A stretch of 64,000 nucleotides of DNA, taken from Hyunsoonleella jejuensis (GTDB lineage Bacteria > Bacteroidota > Bacteroidia > Flavobacteriales > Flavobacteriaceae). The notes under the pieces are model-generated. The model was not told the DNA's origin. It ran no database searches and saw only the letters and a program-made list of their open reading frames with translations. A program made the position numbers and the translations under genes. Shown here in pieces: positions 44,746 through 53,549 of this stretch (positions are counted from its first letter, which is position 1; each line of letters starts with the position of its first letter). Where the stretch lies: assembly GCF_900111025.1 (NCBI RefSeq), contig NZ_FOFN01000001.1, forward strand, positions 558,001 to 622,000. The letters are read 5' to 3'.

Positions 44746-45857
44746 AAAGTTAAATCTGCTAATTCCTTGCCAACCAAACTGCCAATGGCAACACCCATAC
44801 CACCTAAACGAACCCCACAATATACATTATTAGATAGTTGTTTTACAATCGCTTTTTTCTGTGGGCCAACACCCATAATGCCACTCCACCTGTGGGCAAT
44901 TTCAAAAGGTTTATTAGGTAAAATTATTGTACTTAAAATAGCTTCGAGTTTCTTTTGAATGATGTCTGTTTGCTGGAATTTGGTGGTTTCTTCTCCTTTA
45001 AAATCTAAATGTCGCCCACCGCCAAGTAGAATTCTATTATCAACATTTCTAAAATAGTAGTAACCTCTATCTAAATGAAATGTACCTTTTATTTTAAGGT
45101 TTTTAATAGGGTTTGTAATCAAAACTTGAGCTCTAGCTGGTTTTACAGCTTCATTTAATAATTGAGATGCAAATCCGTTGGTGGCAAAACATAATTTTGA
45201 CGCTGAAAATTCAAAATGATTGGTTTGAATGCTTACAGTACTATTGTGTTCTGAGAAGTTCATAATAGACGTGCTATTCAAAATCTTAATGCCTTTAGAT
45301 TGGACTTGTTTCAATAGGGTTTCCATTAGTTGCCCAGTATCAATTTGTCCTTCAAACTGATTGAAAATATAATCTTCCTTTACACGTTTAAAGTTGAAAA
45401 TATTATCCTTTAGACTGAATACGTCATCTTTAAAAATAGGCTTGAGGAGTTTGTTGACGTATGCCTTATTTTCGATACAAGAATTGAATAAAGCTTCATC
45501 CGTTTCCAAAAACAATTCGTAACCGCCTAATTGTTGGAAACTAAGTTGTTTATCACCTATGGTTTCACGCAATAATTTTAAACCAACAGCTCGTTTTTTT
45601 ACAAGCTGAAAAACCTCTTCTTCCGAATGTGTTTTTAAATCTTCTAATACTTCACTTAAACTACCAAAACAAGCAAATCCTGCATTTTTGGTGCTTGCAC
45701 CTTGCGGCAAAATGCCCTTTTCTAGAATGATGATTTTTGCGTTAGGCCAACGTTCACGAAGTTGTAGGGCACAATTTAAGCCCACAATACCACTACCAAC
45801 CACACAATAATCGATGTTGGTAAGCCAAGACTTTATTTCCCAGTAAGAGAGTTGCAC
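44742..45857 (-). CDS. FAD-dependent amino-acid/glycine oxidase-type oxidoreductase (DAO family)
   Basis: The 371-aa protein has the Rossmann start YCVVGSGIVGLNCALQLRERWPNAKIIILEKG with the GSGIVGL FAD motif, then GASTKNAGFACFGSLSEVLEDL, a typical DAO continuation, and the C-terminal FAD motif WSGIMGVGPQKKAIV plus VYCGVRLGGMGVAIGSLVGKELA. The substrate is unknown but may be a secondary amine or D-amino acid. It is translationally coupled to the Gre-like gene. Confidence 0.88.
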   Translation of the reverse strand: MQLSYWEIKSWLTNIDYCVVGSGIVGLNCALQLRERWPNAKIIILEKGILPQGASTKNAGFACFGSLSEVLEDLKTHSEEEVFQLVKKRAVGLKLLRETIGDKQLSFQQLGGYELFLETDEALFNSCIENKAYVNKLLKPIFKDDVFSLKDNIFNFKRVKEDYIFNQFEGQIDTGQLMETLLKQVQSKGIKILNSTSIMNFSEHNSTVSIQTNHFEFSASKLCFATNGFASQLLNEAVKPARAQVLITNPIKNLKIKGTFHLDRGYYYFRNVDNRILLGGGRHLDFKGEETTKFQQTDIIQKKLEAILSTIILPNKPFEIAHRWSGIMGVGPQKKAIVKQLSNNVYCGVRLGGMGVAIGSLVGKELADLTL

Positions 45858-45941
45858 AATGCTAAGTTACTGCTTTAAAATAAATAGGGATGCCTGTATT
45901 AAGAAGCGCAAAGGAATCGCACAGTGAGGGACAGTAAAATG

Positions 45942-45974
45942 AAAAAAACTCCGAAAAAAATTCCGGAGTTTTAT
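45942..45974 (-). terminator. Terminator of the fabH-accB-accC operon
   Basis: On the minus strand AAAACTCCG pairs with CGGAGTTTT and is followed by more Ts; it begins right after the accC stop codon. Confidence 0.85.
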
Positions 45975-45978
45975 ATAT

Positions 45979-47331
45979 TTATTCTTCAACTGGCTTTTGC
46001 ATCTTGAAATCTTCCATAAACTTTGTAGTATAGTTTCCGGCAACATAATCAGGATGATCCATTAATTGTCGATGAAATGGAATCGTGGTTTTTATACCTT
46101 CAATTACAAATTCATCCAAAGCTCGTTTCATTTTATTAATTGCTTCTTCGCGTGTTTGCGCTGTAGTAATTAACTTAGCAATCATAGAGTCGTAATTAGG
46201 TGGAATGGAGTATCCAGCATAAACATGCGTATCTAAACGTACACCATGACCTCCTGGTGCGTGTAGGGTTGTGATTTTACCTGGTGACGGTCTAAAACCA
46301 TTGTAGGGATCTTCAGCATTGATACGACATTCTATAGAATGTAAATTCGGCTCATAATTTTTACCTGAAATTGGCACGCCAGCAGCAACTAATATCTGCT
46401 CTCTAATTAAATCGAAATCTATAACTTGTTCTGTAATAGGATGCTCCACCTGAATACGCGTATTCATTTCCATAAAGTAGAAATTACGATGTTTATCTAC
46501 CAAAAATTCTACAGTTCCTGCTCCTTCATATTTAATATATTCTGCGGCTTTAACTGCAGCAGCCCCCATTTTTTTGCGTAATTGAGGTGTCATAAAAGGA
46601 GAAGGTACTTCTTCTGTTAACTTTTGATGGCGACGTTGAACAGAGCAATCTCTTTCGGATAAATGACATGCCTTACCTCGGGAGTCTCCCACTATTTGAA
46701 TTTCGATATGCCTTGGCTCCTCAATGAGTTTTTCCATATACATATCGTCGTTTCCAAAAGCTGCTTTACTTTCTTGTCTTGCAGAATCCCAAGCGTCTTT
46801 TAAGTTTTCTTCCTTAAAAACACCGCGCATTCCTTTTCCACCACCACCCGCACTGGCTTTTAGCATTACGGGATATCCTACTTCTTTAGCTAGTTTTTTA
46901 CATTCTTCAAATGTTTCTATAACGCCTTCACTCCCGGGAACACAAGGTACCCCAGCTGCTTTCATTGTAGCTTTGGCATTGGCTTTGTCTCCCATTTTGT
47001 CAATCATTTCAGCAGAAGCACCGATGAATTTGATACCGTGTTCCTCACAAATCTGTGAAAACTTTGCATTCTCTGATAAGAAACCATATCCTGGATGAAT
47101 CGCATCAGCATTGGTAATTTCTGCAGCGGATATAACATTAGACATTTTTAAATAAGATTCGGCACTTGATGGAGGTCCTATACACACCGCCTCGTCTGCA
47201 AACTTTACATGCAAACTTTCGGCATCTGCAGTAGAATAAACAGCAACGGTTTTAATCCCCATTTCTTTACAGGTTCTAATAACGCGAAGCGCAATTTCCC
47301 CTCTATTGGCAATCAATATTTTTTTAAACAT
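45979..47331 (-). CDS. accC: Biotin carboxylase subunit of acetyl-CoA carboxylase
   Basis: The 450-aa protein starts [33 protein letters not shown] and has [14 protein letters not shown] (ATP grasp), [21 protein letters not shown] and [29 protein letters not shown] (bicarbonate and biotin site). An extension to 47376 is not family-like, so ATG 47331 is the start. It carboxylates biotin on BCCP, consuming bicarbonate. Last gene of the fabH-accB-accC transcript. Confidence 0.96.
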   Translation of the reverse strand: MFKKILIANRGEIALRVIRTCKEMGIKTVAVYSTADAESLHVKFADEAVCIGPPSSAESYLKMSNVISAAEITNADAIHPGYGFLSENAKFSQICEEHGIKFIGASAEMIDKMGDKANAKATMKAAGVPCVPGSEGVIETFEECKKLAKEVGYPVMLKASAGGGGKGMRGVFKEENLKDAWDSARQESKAAFGNDDMYMEKLIEEPRHIEIQIVGDSRGKACHLSERDCSVQRRHQKLTEEVPSPFMTPQLRKKMGAAAVKAAEYIKYEGAGTVEFLVDKHRNFYFMEMNTRIQVEHPITEQVIDFDLIREQILVAAGVPISGKNYEPNLHSIECRINAEDPYNGFRPSPGKITTLHAPGGHGVRLDTHVYAGYSIPPNYDSMIAKLITTAQTREEAINKMKRALDEFVIEGIKTTIPFHRQLMDHPDYVAGNYTTKFMEDFKMQKPVEE

Positions 47332-47417
47332 AACTTTAGTAATTAAAAATTTCAAATTCCAATCGCCAAATTCCAAATATTGGATTTTGAGATTTGTGTA
47401 TTGGAATTTTTAATAGG

Positions 47418-47915
47418 TTATGAAGGATCTACTAAGAATAGTGGCTGATCGAACTCTACTGGAGAAGAATCATCCACTAAAATCTTCACTATTTTCCCTG
47501 AAACTTCAGATTCTATTTCGTTAAATAGTTTCATCGCTTCTATAATACACAGTACATCGCCTTCGGCAATGGTTTGCCCTACCTCGACAAATAATGGTTT
47601 GTCTGGTGATGGTTTTCTATAGAACGTTCCTATTATTGGGGATTTAATGGTAATGTATTTTGAAGTGTCATCTGCTGCCGTCGCTGGTACTTCTGTTTTT
47701 GCGGGTTCAGCAGCTGGTGCTGAGGTTTCTGGTGCTTGTGCAACAGGCGCTTGTGCAACTTGTGGTGCAGCTACGGGTGCGTATTGTACGGTTGGCGTAT
47801 CGTTATCCGATCCTGTTCTTATGGTGATTTTTACATCATCCATTTCTAATTTAACCTCGCTTGCTCCAGATTTAGCAACAAACTTGATTAAGTTTTGAAT
47901 CTCTTTTAAATCCAT
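47418..47915 (-). CDS. accB: Biotin carboxyl carrier protein of acetyl-CoA carboxylase
   Basis: The 165-aa protein has an N-terminal [32 protein letters not shown], an Ala/Pro-rich linker and a C-terminal biotinyl domain with [12 protein letters not shown], where Lys129 receives biotin. Length and layout match BCCP. Confidence 0.96.
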   Translation of the reverse strand: MDLKEIQNLIKFVAKSGASEVKLEMDDVKITIRTGSDNDTPTVQYAPVAAPQVAQAPVAQAPETSAPAAEPAKTEVPATAADDTSKYITIKSPIIGTFYRKPSPDKPLFVEVGQTIAEGDVLCIIEAMKLFNEIESEVSGKIVKILVDDSSPVEFDQPLFLVDPS

Positions 47916-47938
47916 AATTCAGCTATTGGTTTTAATCG

Positions 47939-48940
47939 TTAGTTTTTAGAGTTATAGGCCCATTTTAAATAAATGGCGCCCCAGTTAAATCCGCCACCAA
48001 AAGCGGCAAATATTATATTATCACCTTTTTTAAGTTGCGATTCGTAATCAGCTAAGAGTAACGGCAAGGTGGCAGAAGTTGTATTTCCATACTTATGTAT
48101 ATTTACCATTACTTTTTCCTCTGCTAAGTCTATACGTTGTGCTGTAGCGTCTATAATACGTTTATTGGCTTGGTGCGCAGCGAGCCAATCTACAGAATCT
48201 TTATCTAAATTATTGCGCTCCAAAATTTTCACAGCTGCGTCGGCCATATTAAAAACAGCGTTCTTAAACACTGTTCTTCCTTCTTGAAATGCATAATGCC
48301 CGCCTTCGTCTAACGCTTCGTGGGTTAATGGGTGCACAGAACCACCATATTTGGCTTGTAAAAACTCACGCCCTGTACCATCACTTCTTAAATATTCGTC
48401 TTTAAGCCCTAAATCATCGGTAGTGGGTTCAAATAGTACTGCGCCAGCACCATCGCCAAAAATAATACACGTTGCCCTATCTTTATAATTAATTAACGAA
48501 GACATTTTATCTGCACCGACTAAAAGCACATTTTTATAACGTCCCGACTCAATATAAGATGCTGCAACAGACATGCCGTATAAAAAGCTAGAACAAGCTG
48601 CATCCATATCAAACGAAAACGCATTTGTAGCACCAATTTCTGCAGCTGTATACGCTGCCGTTGATGCTGCTTTCATATCCGGCGTTGCGGTAGCTACAAT
48701 TACTAGTTCAATGTCTTTTGGGTCTATACCCTTTTTATCTATAAGATTTTGGGCTGCTTTTATGGCCAGATAGGAGGTGCCTTTACCTTCTTTTTTTAGG
48801 ATACGACGTTCTTTAATCCCAGTTCTTGTGGTTATCCATTCGTCGTTCGTATCAACCATAGTTTCAAGAATCTGATTGGTTAATACATACTCTGGAACAT
48901 AGGCTCCAACTGCGGTAATTGCTGCTGAGATTTTACTCAT
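47939..48940 (-). CDS. fabH: Beta-ketoacyl-ACP synthase III
   Basis: The 333-aa protein has the FabH start KISAAITAVGAYVPEYVLTNQILETMVDTNDEWITTRTGIKERRI, catalytic Cys in DMDAACSSFLYG, His in LAAHQANKRI and Asn in KYGNTTSATLP. The ATG at 48940 is preferred over an in-frame TTG at 48952. It starts fatty-acid elongation from acetyl-CoA. First gene of the operon that continues with accB and accC. Confidence 0.95.
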   Translation of the reverse strand: MSKISAAITAVGAYVPEYVLTNQILETMVDTNDEWITTRTGIKERRILKKEGKGTSYLAIKAAQNLIDKKGIDPKDIELVIVATATPDMKAASTAAYTAAEIGATNAFSFDMDAACSSFLYGMSVAASYIESGRYKNVLLVGADKMSSLINYKDRATCIIFGDGAGAVLFEPTTDDLGLKDEYLRSDGTGREFLQAKYGGSVHPLTHEALDEGGHYAFQEGRTVFKNAVFNMADAAVKILERNNLDKDSVDWLAAHQANKRIIDATAQRIDLAEEKVMVNIHKYGNTTSATLPLLLADYESQLKKGDNIIFAAFGGGFNWGAIYLKWAYNSKN

Positions 48941-49072
48941 ACGTTTTAACAAATTTGAACGAAAAATGACTTAAACGAATCAAAATTGCCTAATTTTTAT
49001 CGAAAAATAGAAAATTTTGAATAATTATAGTGCAAATTAAGGCTTTTTTACCGTATAGAAATGCATATCATA

Positions 49073-49099
49073 AAAAAAACGCCCACAAGTGAGCGTTTT
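49073..49099 (-). terminator. Terminator of the pdxA-yceD-rpmF operon
   Basis: On the minus strand ACGCTCAC pairs with GTGGGCGT, followed by eight Ts. It starts 21 bp after the rpmF stop. Confidence 0.8.
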
Positions 49100-49119
49100 G
49101 TTATATGCATGCATAATGT

Positions 49120-49323
49120 TTATGCTAAGTTTTCAGCTTCTTCAGAATTATCAATAAGTACTTGACCTCTGTAGTATAATTTTCCTTCATGCCAGTGTGC
49201 TCTGTGATATAAGTGAGCTTCTCCTGTTGTTGGGCATGTAGCAATCTGTGGCGCAGTTGCTTTGTAATGTGTTCTTCTTTTATCTCTTCTTGTTTTAGAG
49301 ATTTTTCTCTTAGGATGTGCCAT
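49120..49323 (-). CDS. rpmF: 50S ribosomal protein L32
   Basis: The 67-aa protein starts [22 protein letters not shown], the L32 signature, followed by a degenerate Zn-ribbon ([16 protein letters not shown] has one Cys, so zinc may not bind). It is preceded by yceD, the usual L32 partner. Confidence 0.96.
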   Translation of the reverse strand: MAHPKRKISKTRRDKRRTHYKATAPQIATCPTTGEAHLYHRAHWHEGKLYYRGQVLIDNSEEAENLA

Positions 49324-49331
49324 TTTTTATG

Positions 49332-49868
49332 TTATTTATCCGTTAATAGTTTTTTCAATGTATTCCAACGCGGATCAATATCCTCGTTTGTTTTTTCTTT
49401 TTCCTGTTTAGGACTTAGTTCTTCTAGTTTTTCAAGTATTTCCGAATTTAATGTCCCGTCTTCAATTCCTGGATGCGTGCGCTTTACGGGTACTGCAAGC
49501 ACTATAAGCTCGTAAAGGTATTGTTGGACGTTAATCTCGTGCTCGCCATGAGGCACGATAAGAATATCAATATTTTCATCGTTGTACTCTTGACCAAACT
49601 TCACTACTAAATCAAAACTGTTTTCTATGTTTTGATTGTAAGGTTCGTTTGTAACATCACAATTTACATTTACGTATCCAGAAATTTCAAAGTGTAATTC
49701 TAATAAAGTTGATTTTTTGTTTAAAACAATATCAACCTTAACATTTACATCATTAAATTCTTCAAACCCAAAATAATCAAAGAACGTTTGGTTTATCCTG
49801 TACTCAAAATCGTGATTCCCGACCTTTAATCCCACAAATGAGATTGCATATTCTTTCATTGGCTTCAT
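49332..49868 (-). CDS. YceD/DUF177 family protein
   Basis: The 178-aa protein (ATG 49868; in-frame GTG 49874 is less likely, ATG 49859 possible) has the central YVNVNCDVTNEPYNQNIENSF and the end block DPRWNTLKKLL (family DPRWAKL). DUF177 genes almost always precede rpmF; the protein is linked to 23S rRNA processing in plants and to ribosome assembly in bacteria. Confidence 0.88.
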   Translation of the reverse strand: MKPMKEYAISFVGLKVGNHDFEYRINQTFFDYFGFEEFNDVNVKVDIVLNKKSTLLELHFEISGYVNVNCDVTNEPYNQNIENSFDLVVKFGQEYNDENIDILIVPHGEHEINVQQYLYELIVLAVPVKRTHPGIEDGTLNSEILEKLEELSPKQEKEKTNEDIDPRWNTLKKLLTDK

Positions 49869-49931
49869 GGTCACATCTATTTTGAGCCTGCAAATATATA
49901 AATTTTTTAGCTTACGCCAACTTGCTAAATG

Positions 49932-50990
49932 TTATTTTTTTAAGCTTAGCTTTCTTGGTTGTTTTTTTAAAGGGTTCGCTGTAAGTTCTTCAAAATCAGA
50001 ACGATTTCTAAATATTTGAATTCCCATAAACAAAGCTTCTTTAAACGAACTTTCATCAGCTACTCCTTTGCCTGCTATTTCATATGCTGTTCCGTGGTCT
50101 GGTGAGGTTCTAACTCGGGTTAGGCCTGCGGTAAAGTTCACCCCTTGACCAAAGGATAGTGTTTTAAATGGAATTAAGCCTTGGTCGTGATATGAGGCAA
50201 TGATTGCATCAAAGTTTTTGTAGTTATTGGAGCCAAAAAAACTATCAGCCGCATAAGGCCCATAAACTAACTTGCCACTTTCCTTAATTTTTCTTAGTGT
50301 TGGCCGCATAACATCATCATCTTCACTGCCAATTACACCGTTATCTCCCGTATGAGGGTTAATGCCTAATACTGCAATTTTTGGTTTTACAATCTTAAAA
50401 TCTTTCCTTAAGGTGTCGTAAACTGTATTGATTTTATCGGTGATTAGTGCTTCCGAAATATGTTCTGATATATCCTTCACTGGTACATGGTCTGTTAATA
50501 AACCTACTTTTAAAGTATCTGTTACCATGAACATCAAACTTTTTCCACCCAATTCTTTAGCTAAATAATCGGTATGTCCAGGAAATGTGAAAGCTTCAGA
50601 TTGAATATTGTGCTTATTTATCGGTGCCGTAACCAAAACATCAACTTGCTTTTGTTTTAGTGCTTTTGTTGCTGCTTCTAAAGATTTTAAAGCGTACTCA
50701 CCTATTTTAGGCTCCTCCATACCAAAGTTAATAGTCACTGGTTCTTTCCAACAGTTTAGTACATTAACCTTTCCGTGGCTCAGGTTGTTAATGTCATGGA
50801 TGCTATTAAAATCTATAGATGAGTTAAAATGCTTCTTAAAAAAGTGCATTACTTTTATAGAAGCAAAAATTACAGGAGTACATAGTTCAAGAATCCTGGA
50901 ATCTTCAAAGGTTTTTATAATAATTTCGCCGCTAATTCCATTTAAGTCTCCAACCGAAATTCCTACTATTATATTTTCTTCATGCTTCAT
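49932..50990 (-). CDS. pdxA: 4-hydroxythreonine-4-phosphate dehydrogenase
   Basis: The 352-aa protein starts IIVGISVGDLNGISGEIIIKTF and has VLVTAPINKHNIQ, FPGHTDYLAKELGG (His ligand), INPHTGDNGVIGSEDDDVM (His) and ASYHDQGLIPFKTLSFGQGVNFTAGL (His), the PdxA metal set. It acts in pyridoxal phosphate synthesis. It is the first gene of the pdxA-yceD-rpmF unit. Confidence 0.95.
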   Translation of the reverse strand: MKHEENIIVGISVGDLNGISGEIIIKTFEDSRILELCTPVIFASIKVMHFFKKHFNSSIDFNSIHDINNLSHGKVNVLNCWKEPVTINFGMEEPKIGEYALKSLEAATKALKQKQVDVLVTAPINKHNIQSEAFTFPGHTDYLAKELGGKSLMFMVTDTLKVGLLTDHVPVKDISEHISEALITDKINTVYDTLRKDFKIVKPKIAVLGINPHTGDNGVIGSEDDDVMRPTLRKIKESGKLVYGPYAADSFFGSNNYKNFDAIIASYHDQGLIPFKTLSFGQGVNFTAGLTRVRTSPDHGTAYEIAGKGVADESSFKEALFMGIQIFRNRSDFEELTANPLKKQPRKLSLKK

Positions 50991-51130
50991 GAATGCCCTA
51001 ATTTTGGTTTACTTTATTATCCACTTCTTAAGTTCACTAAATTTCTTCTATTTCCATGTTTTCAAATTTTGAAATGAAAAAATTCACGTACTTTTGATGT
51101 GCAAATTTAACCAAATAAACACATAATACT

Positions 51131-51721
51131 ATGTTTACGGGAATTATTGAATCACTAGGAATGGTTACCAATTTAACGCACGAAGAAGATAACCTTCATA
51201 TTACCATAAAAAGTGATATTACCAGCGAGCTGAAAATAGACCAAAGTGTTGCCCATAATGGTGTGTGTTTAACAGTGGTAAATATTAACGAGGATAACTA
51301 TACGGTTACGGCTATTCAAGAAACTCTTAATAAAACAAATTTAAATACCCTGAAGGTGGGGGATGAGGTAAATCTAGAACGCGCCATGAAATTGGGTGAT
51401 AGACTAGATGGCCACATAGTACAAGGGCATGTAGATCAAACCGCTATTTGTACCAATATTGAGAATGCAGATGGGAGTTGGTTTTTTTCTTTTGAATACG
51501 ATGCTACCTTAAATAATATTACTATTGAAAAAGGCTCTATTACAGTTAATGGTACAAGCTTGACAGTGGTAAATTCTGGAAAAAACACGTTTAGTGTTGC
51601 TATTATACCCTATACATATGAGCACACTAACTTTAAACATTTTAAGAGAGGAACTAAAGTGAATTTAGAATTTGATGTCTTAGGAAAATATATTGCAAAA
51701 TTGATGCATAATAGAATCTAA
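51131..51721 (+). CDS. ribE: Riboflavin synthase alpha chain
   Basis: The 196-aa protein starts MFTGIIESLGMVTNL, the family signature, and repeats its barrel: SVAHNGVCLTVVNI in the first half and ITVNGTSLTVVNSG in the second, with DGHIVQGHVDQT between. It dismutates two lumazines to riboflavin. No other rib gene is nearby; divergent from pdxA. Confidence 0.96.
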   Translation: MFTGIIESLGMVTNLTHEEDNLHITIKSDITSELKIDQSVAHNGVCLTVVNINEDNYTVTAIQETLNKTNLNTLKVGDEVNLERAMKLGDRLDGHIVQGHVDQTAICTNIENADGSWFFSFEYDATLNNITIEKGSITVNGTSLTVVNSGKNTFSVAIIPYTYEHTNFKHFKRGTKVNLEFDVLGKYIAKLMHNRI

Positions 51722-51726
51722 AAGCG

Positions 51727-51924
51727 CTATTTCTTAAATAATTTCTTTCCGCCATAAAATAGAGCAACTAAAACACCTATAAAGACACCACCATCAATGG
51801 GAAGGCCTACAGGAGGTGGAGGTTGGGGAGGCGGAGGCATATCGCCACTACCCTGTGCAACACATACAACGCTTATTAATACAAATAAGATTGAGGCTAA
51901 TATTCTTTTATTTTGTATCATCAT
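51727..51924 (-). CDS. Short PID-CTERM-like exported protein
   Basis: The 65-aa protein has a signal peptide (ILASILFVLISVVCVAQG), a proline run (MPPPPQPPPPVG), the LPIDGG motif, a C-terminal hydrophobic segment (VFIGVLVALFYGG) and a basic tail (KKLFKK). This is the layout of PID-CTERM sorting signals of Bacteroidota, thought to be processed by an exosortase-like enzyme, which is not in the window. The mature peptide would be tiny. Confidence 0.7.
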   Translation of the reverse strand: MMIQNKRILASILFVLISVVCVAQGSGDMPPPPQPPPPVGLPIDGGVFIGVLVALFYGGKKLFKK

Positions 51925-52218
51925 TGGGACGCAAATGTATAAAAAAAAGGGCGCTACTAAAAATATTACATCAAAAAAACATCTATGAACGGTTAAAAAT
52001 ATCGATAAAAAACACTTTTTTTTAACCTATCTTTTAGATTTCTAACGTAAAAACACTTGCAAAAAGTATAGCTAGATGTAAATTAATCCCTTAATTTTTA
52101 CATAATTACAAAACAAATATATAAAAGATTTAGTCACTTCTGCTATTTCCAAATTAAAATATTATCATTTGATAACAATGGCTTTAAAGAAATTAAAAAA
52201 GCTGGAGTTGTACCAAAT

Positions 52219-53094
52219 CTAAAAATCAGCAAAGAATGGGTTAAAATCACCTTCTAGAAAACGAGGTGGAAAGTCTAAATTTAACTTTTTCTGTAACGCT
52301 TTATCTTCCCATACAACTTTTAGACCTATTTGTAAATTTAAATTGTAGTTATCATCTCGTTCTGTATAGCCTGCAAACCTGTATGTTTTGTTTTTAAAAC
52401 GCATAAAAAACCTAAAAAATTCGGCCATAATGTAAAATATAGTTTCGTTGCAATCTCCAGTAATATCGTACCTGTAAAATATAGGCTGTTCTTCCCGTTT
52501 ATAATCAACTAAATCTTCAGCTTTTAAATCTTTGTTAGTTATTTCCCTATGTTTTAGTTTTAAATATGTTGTTTCTTTTAATGGGAGTACAATACAATGT
52601 CCGGCATAATACCCAGCCTTACCCACTATTACTAGATTAATTTCTGGAAGTAATTTAATAGCCTCTTTTATGAGGTTGGCATTCACGTAACTAGCATCTC
52701 TTTTTTGAGCATCTATAAATTTTTCTATGTGCTTAAAATCATAGTCGAAATCTATTGTTCTTAAATTATCGGTTGTAATTTGAATTTGATCTTTGTACCA
52801 ACTAAGTTTCGGTAATGGATTATTCTGTTCTGATAAAGCGTATTTATTTATCTTAAAATCATAATAGGTGGGAATTGGTATATCTGCATTTAAATTATGA
52901 ATCAATTGATACGGCATGAGTGTTTCAAGAACAATGGACTCCTCGTTTTCTGATTTTATTAGTGTCTCATTATTTTCCCATCGTTGCAAAGTTCTCAGAT
53001 CGATATTCAAATTACTCGCTAATTTTAGCTGAGAAATATCGTAATACATGCGATAGTCTTTAAAAAGTTCTCCTATGGAATTGTACCGTTTCAT
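52219..53094 (-). CDS. HTH_XRE protein with C-terminal GNAT-like domain
   Basis: The 291-aa protein starts with a helix-turn-helix (FKDYRMYYDISQLKLASNLNIDLRTLQRWENNE, residues about 10-42). Residues about 110-290 contain DASYVNANLIKEAIKLLPEINLVIVGKAGYYAGHCIVLPLKETTYLKL, resembling a GNAT N-acetyltransferase with its mixed beta sheet, then a conserved FRFFMRFKNKTYRFAGYTERDDNYNLNL. The second domain is a by-eye call. It may be an autoregulated sensor. The 294-bp gap (51925-52218) between it and the PID-CTERM gene shows nothing distinctive. Confidence 0.6.
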   Translation of the reverse strand: MKRYNSIGELFKDYRMYYDISQLKLASNLNIDLRTLQRWENNETLIKSENEESIVLETLMPYQLIHNLNADIPIPTYYDFKINKYALSEQNNPLPKLSWYKDQIQITTDNLRTIDFDYDFKHIEKFIDAQKRDASYVNANLIKEAIKLLPEINLVIVGKAGYYAGHCIVLPLKETTYLKLKHREITNKDLKAEDLVDYKREEQPIFYRYDITGDCNETIFYIMAEFFRFFMRFKNKTYRFAGYTERDDNYNLNLQIGLKVVWEDKALQKKLNLDFPPRFLEGDFNPFFADF

Positions 53095-53197
53095 AAAGGG
53101 CAGTTTGCCGTAAATATAATAAAACAGGATATTATAAAATGTAAAAGAAAAAAATGCGCTGACATCACATGTCGTACAGTTGTAAAAAACCCTACTT

Positions 53198-53205
53198 TAT
53201 ATTTG
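53198..53205 (+). promoter_or_regulatory. -7 box TATATTTG for the RNA at 53.2 kb
   Basis: Exact TAnnTTTG match, with TTG at 53180-53182 about 15 bp upstream as a short-spaced -33 candidate. Confidence 0.65.
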
Positions 53206-53321
53206 CACCTCATAAGAGACCTTAATTCCTAACTTAAGGTTAATTGGGGAGATTGAAGAGAATAGTTAATAGCAACAAGGTTAATTCTCTTGAAAAGGCA
53301 ACGTTTATCGTTGCCTTTTCT
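53206..53321 (+). ncRNA. Candidate structured small RNA
   Basis: About 115 nt lie between the -7 box and a T-rich terminator, with no open frame. Three hairpins are visible: ACCTTAA/TTAAGGT (53219-53225 and 53234-53240), AAGAGAAT/ATTCTCTT (53256-53263 and 53284-53291) and the terminator stem. The remaining parts of the 455-bp gap (53095-53197 and 53322-53456) show nothing distinctive. A 6S-like or other flavobacterial RNA family is possible but not demonstrated. Confidence 0.6.
53292..53321 (+). terminator. Terminator of the candidate RNA at 53.2 kb
   Basis: GAAAAGGCAACG pairs with CGTTGCCTTTTC over a 5-nt loop. Confidence 0.75.
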
Positions 53322-53456
53322 AATTGTAGTAAGAATTTCATTGATGCATATTTTAAAATAGCCAATGTTTTTTAAATTCTTATATGGATGGGAATGATAT
53401 AGGTATGAAACCTAAAGTGTGTGCTACTTTTTATTTATCTAGAAACCGAAATACAT

Positions 53457-53491
53457 AAAAAAAATCAGAGGATACTATTTGTATCCTCTGA
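53457..53491 (-). terminator. Terminator of the DUF4382 gene
   Basis: On the minus strand TCAGAGGATAC pairs with GTATCCTCTGA and a run of eight Ts follows; it lies 58 bp after the stop. Confidence 0.85.
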
Positions 53492-53549
53492 GATTTATAT
53501 CATTTAAAATCGACTTAAAGCCTCTAACAGCCCTATAAGAACGTTAACT

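Noticed and set aside
44746-44820. An N-terminal extension of the GreA/GreB-C protein.
   Set aside because: The extra 25 residues are out-of-frame reading of the overlapping oxidoreductase gene; ATG 44745 with the ATGA overlap is the natural start.
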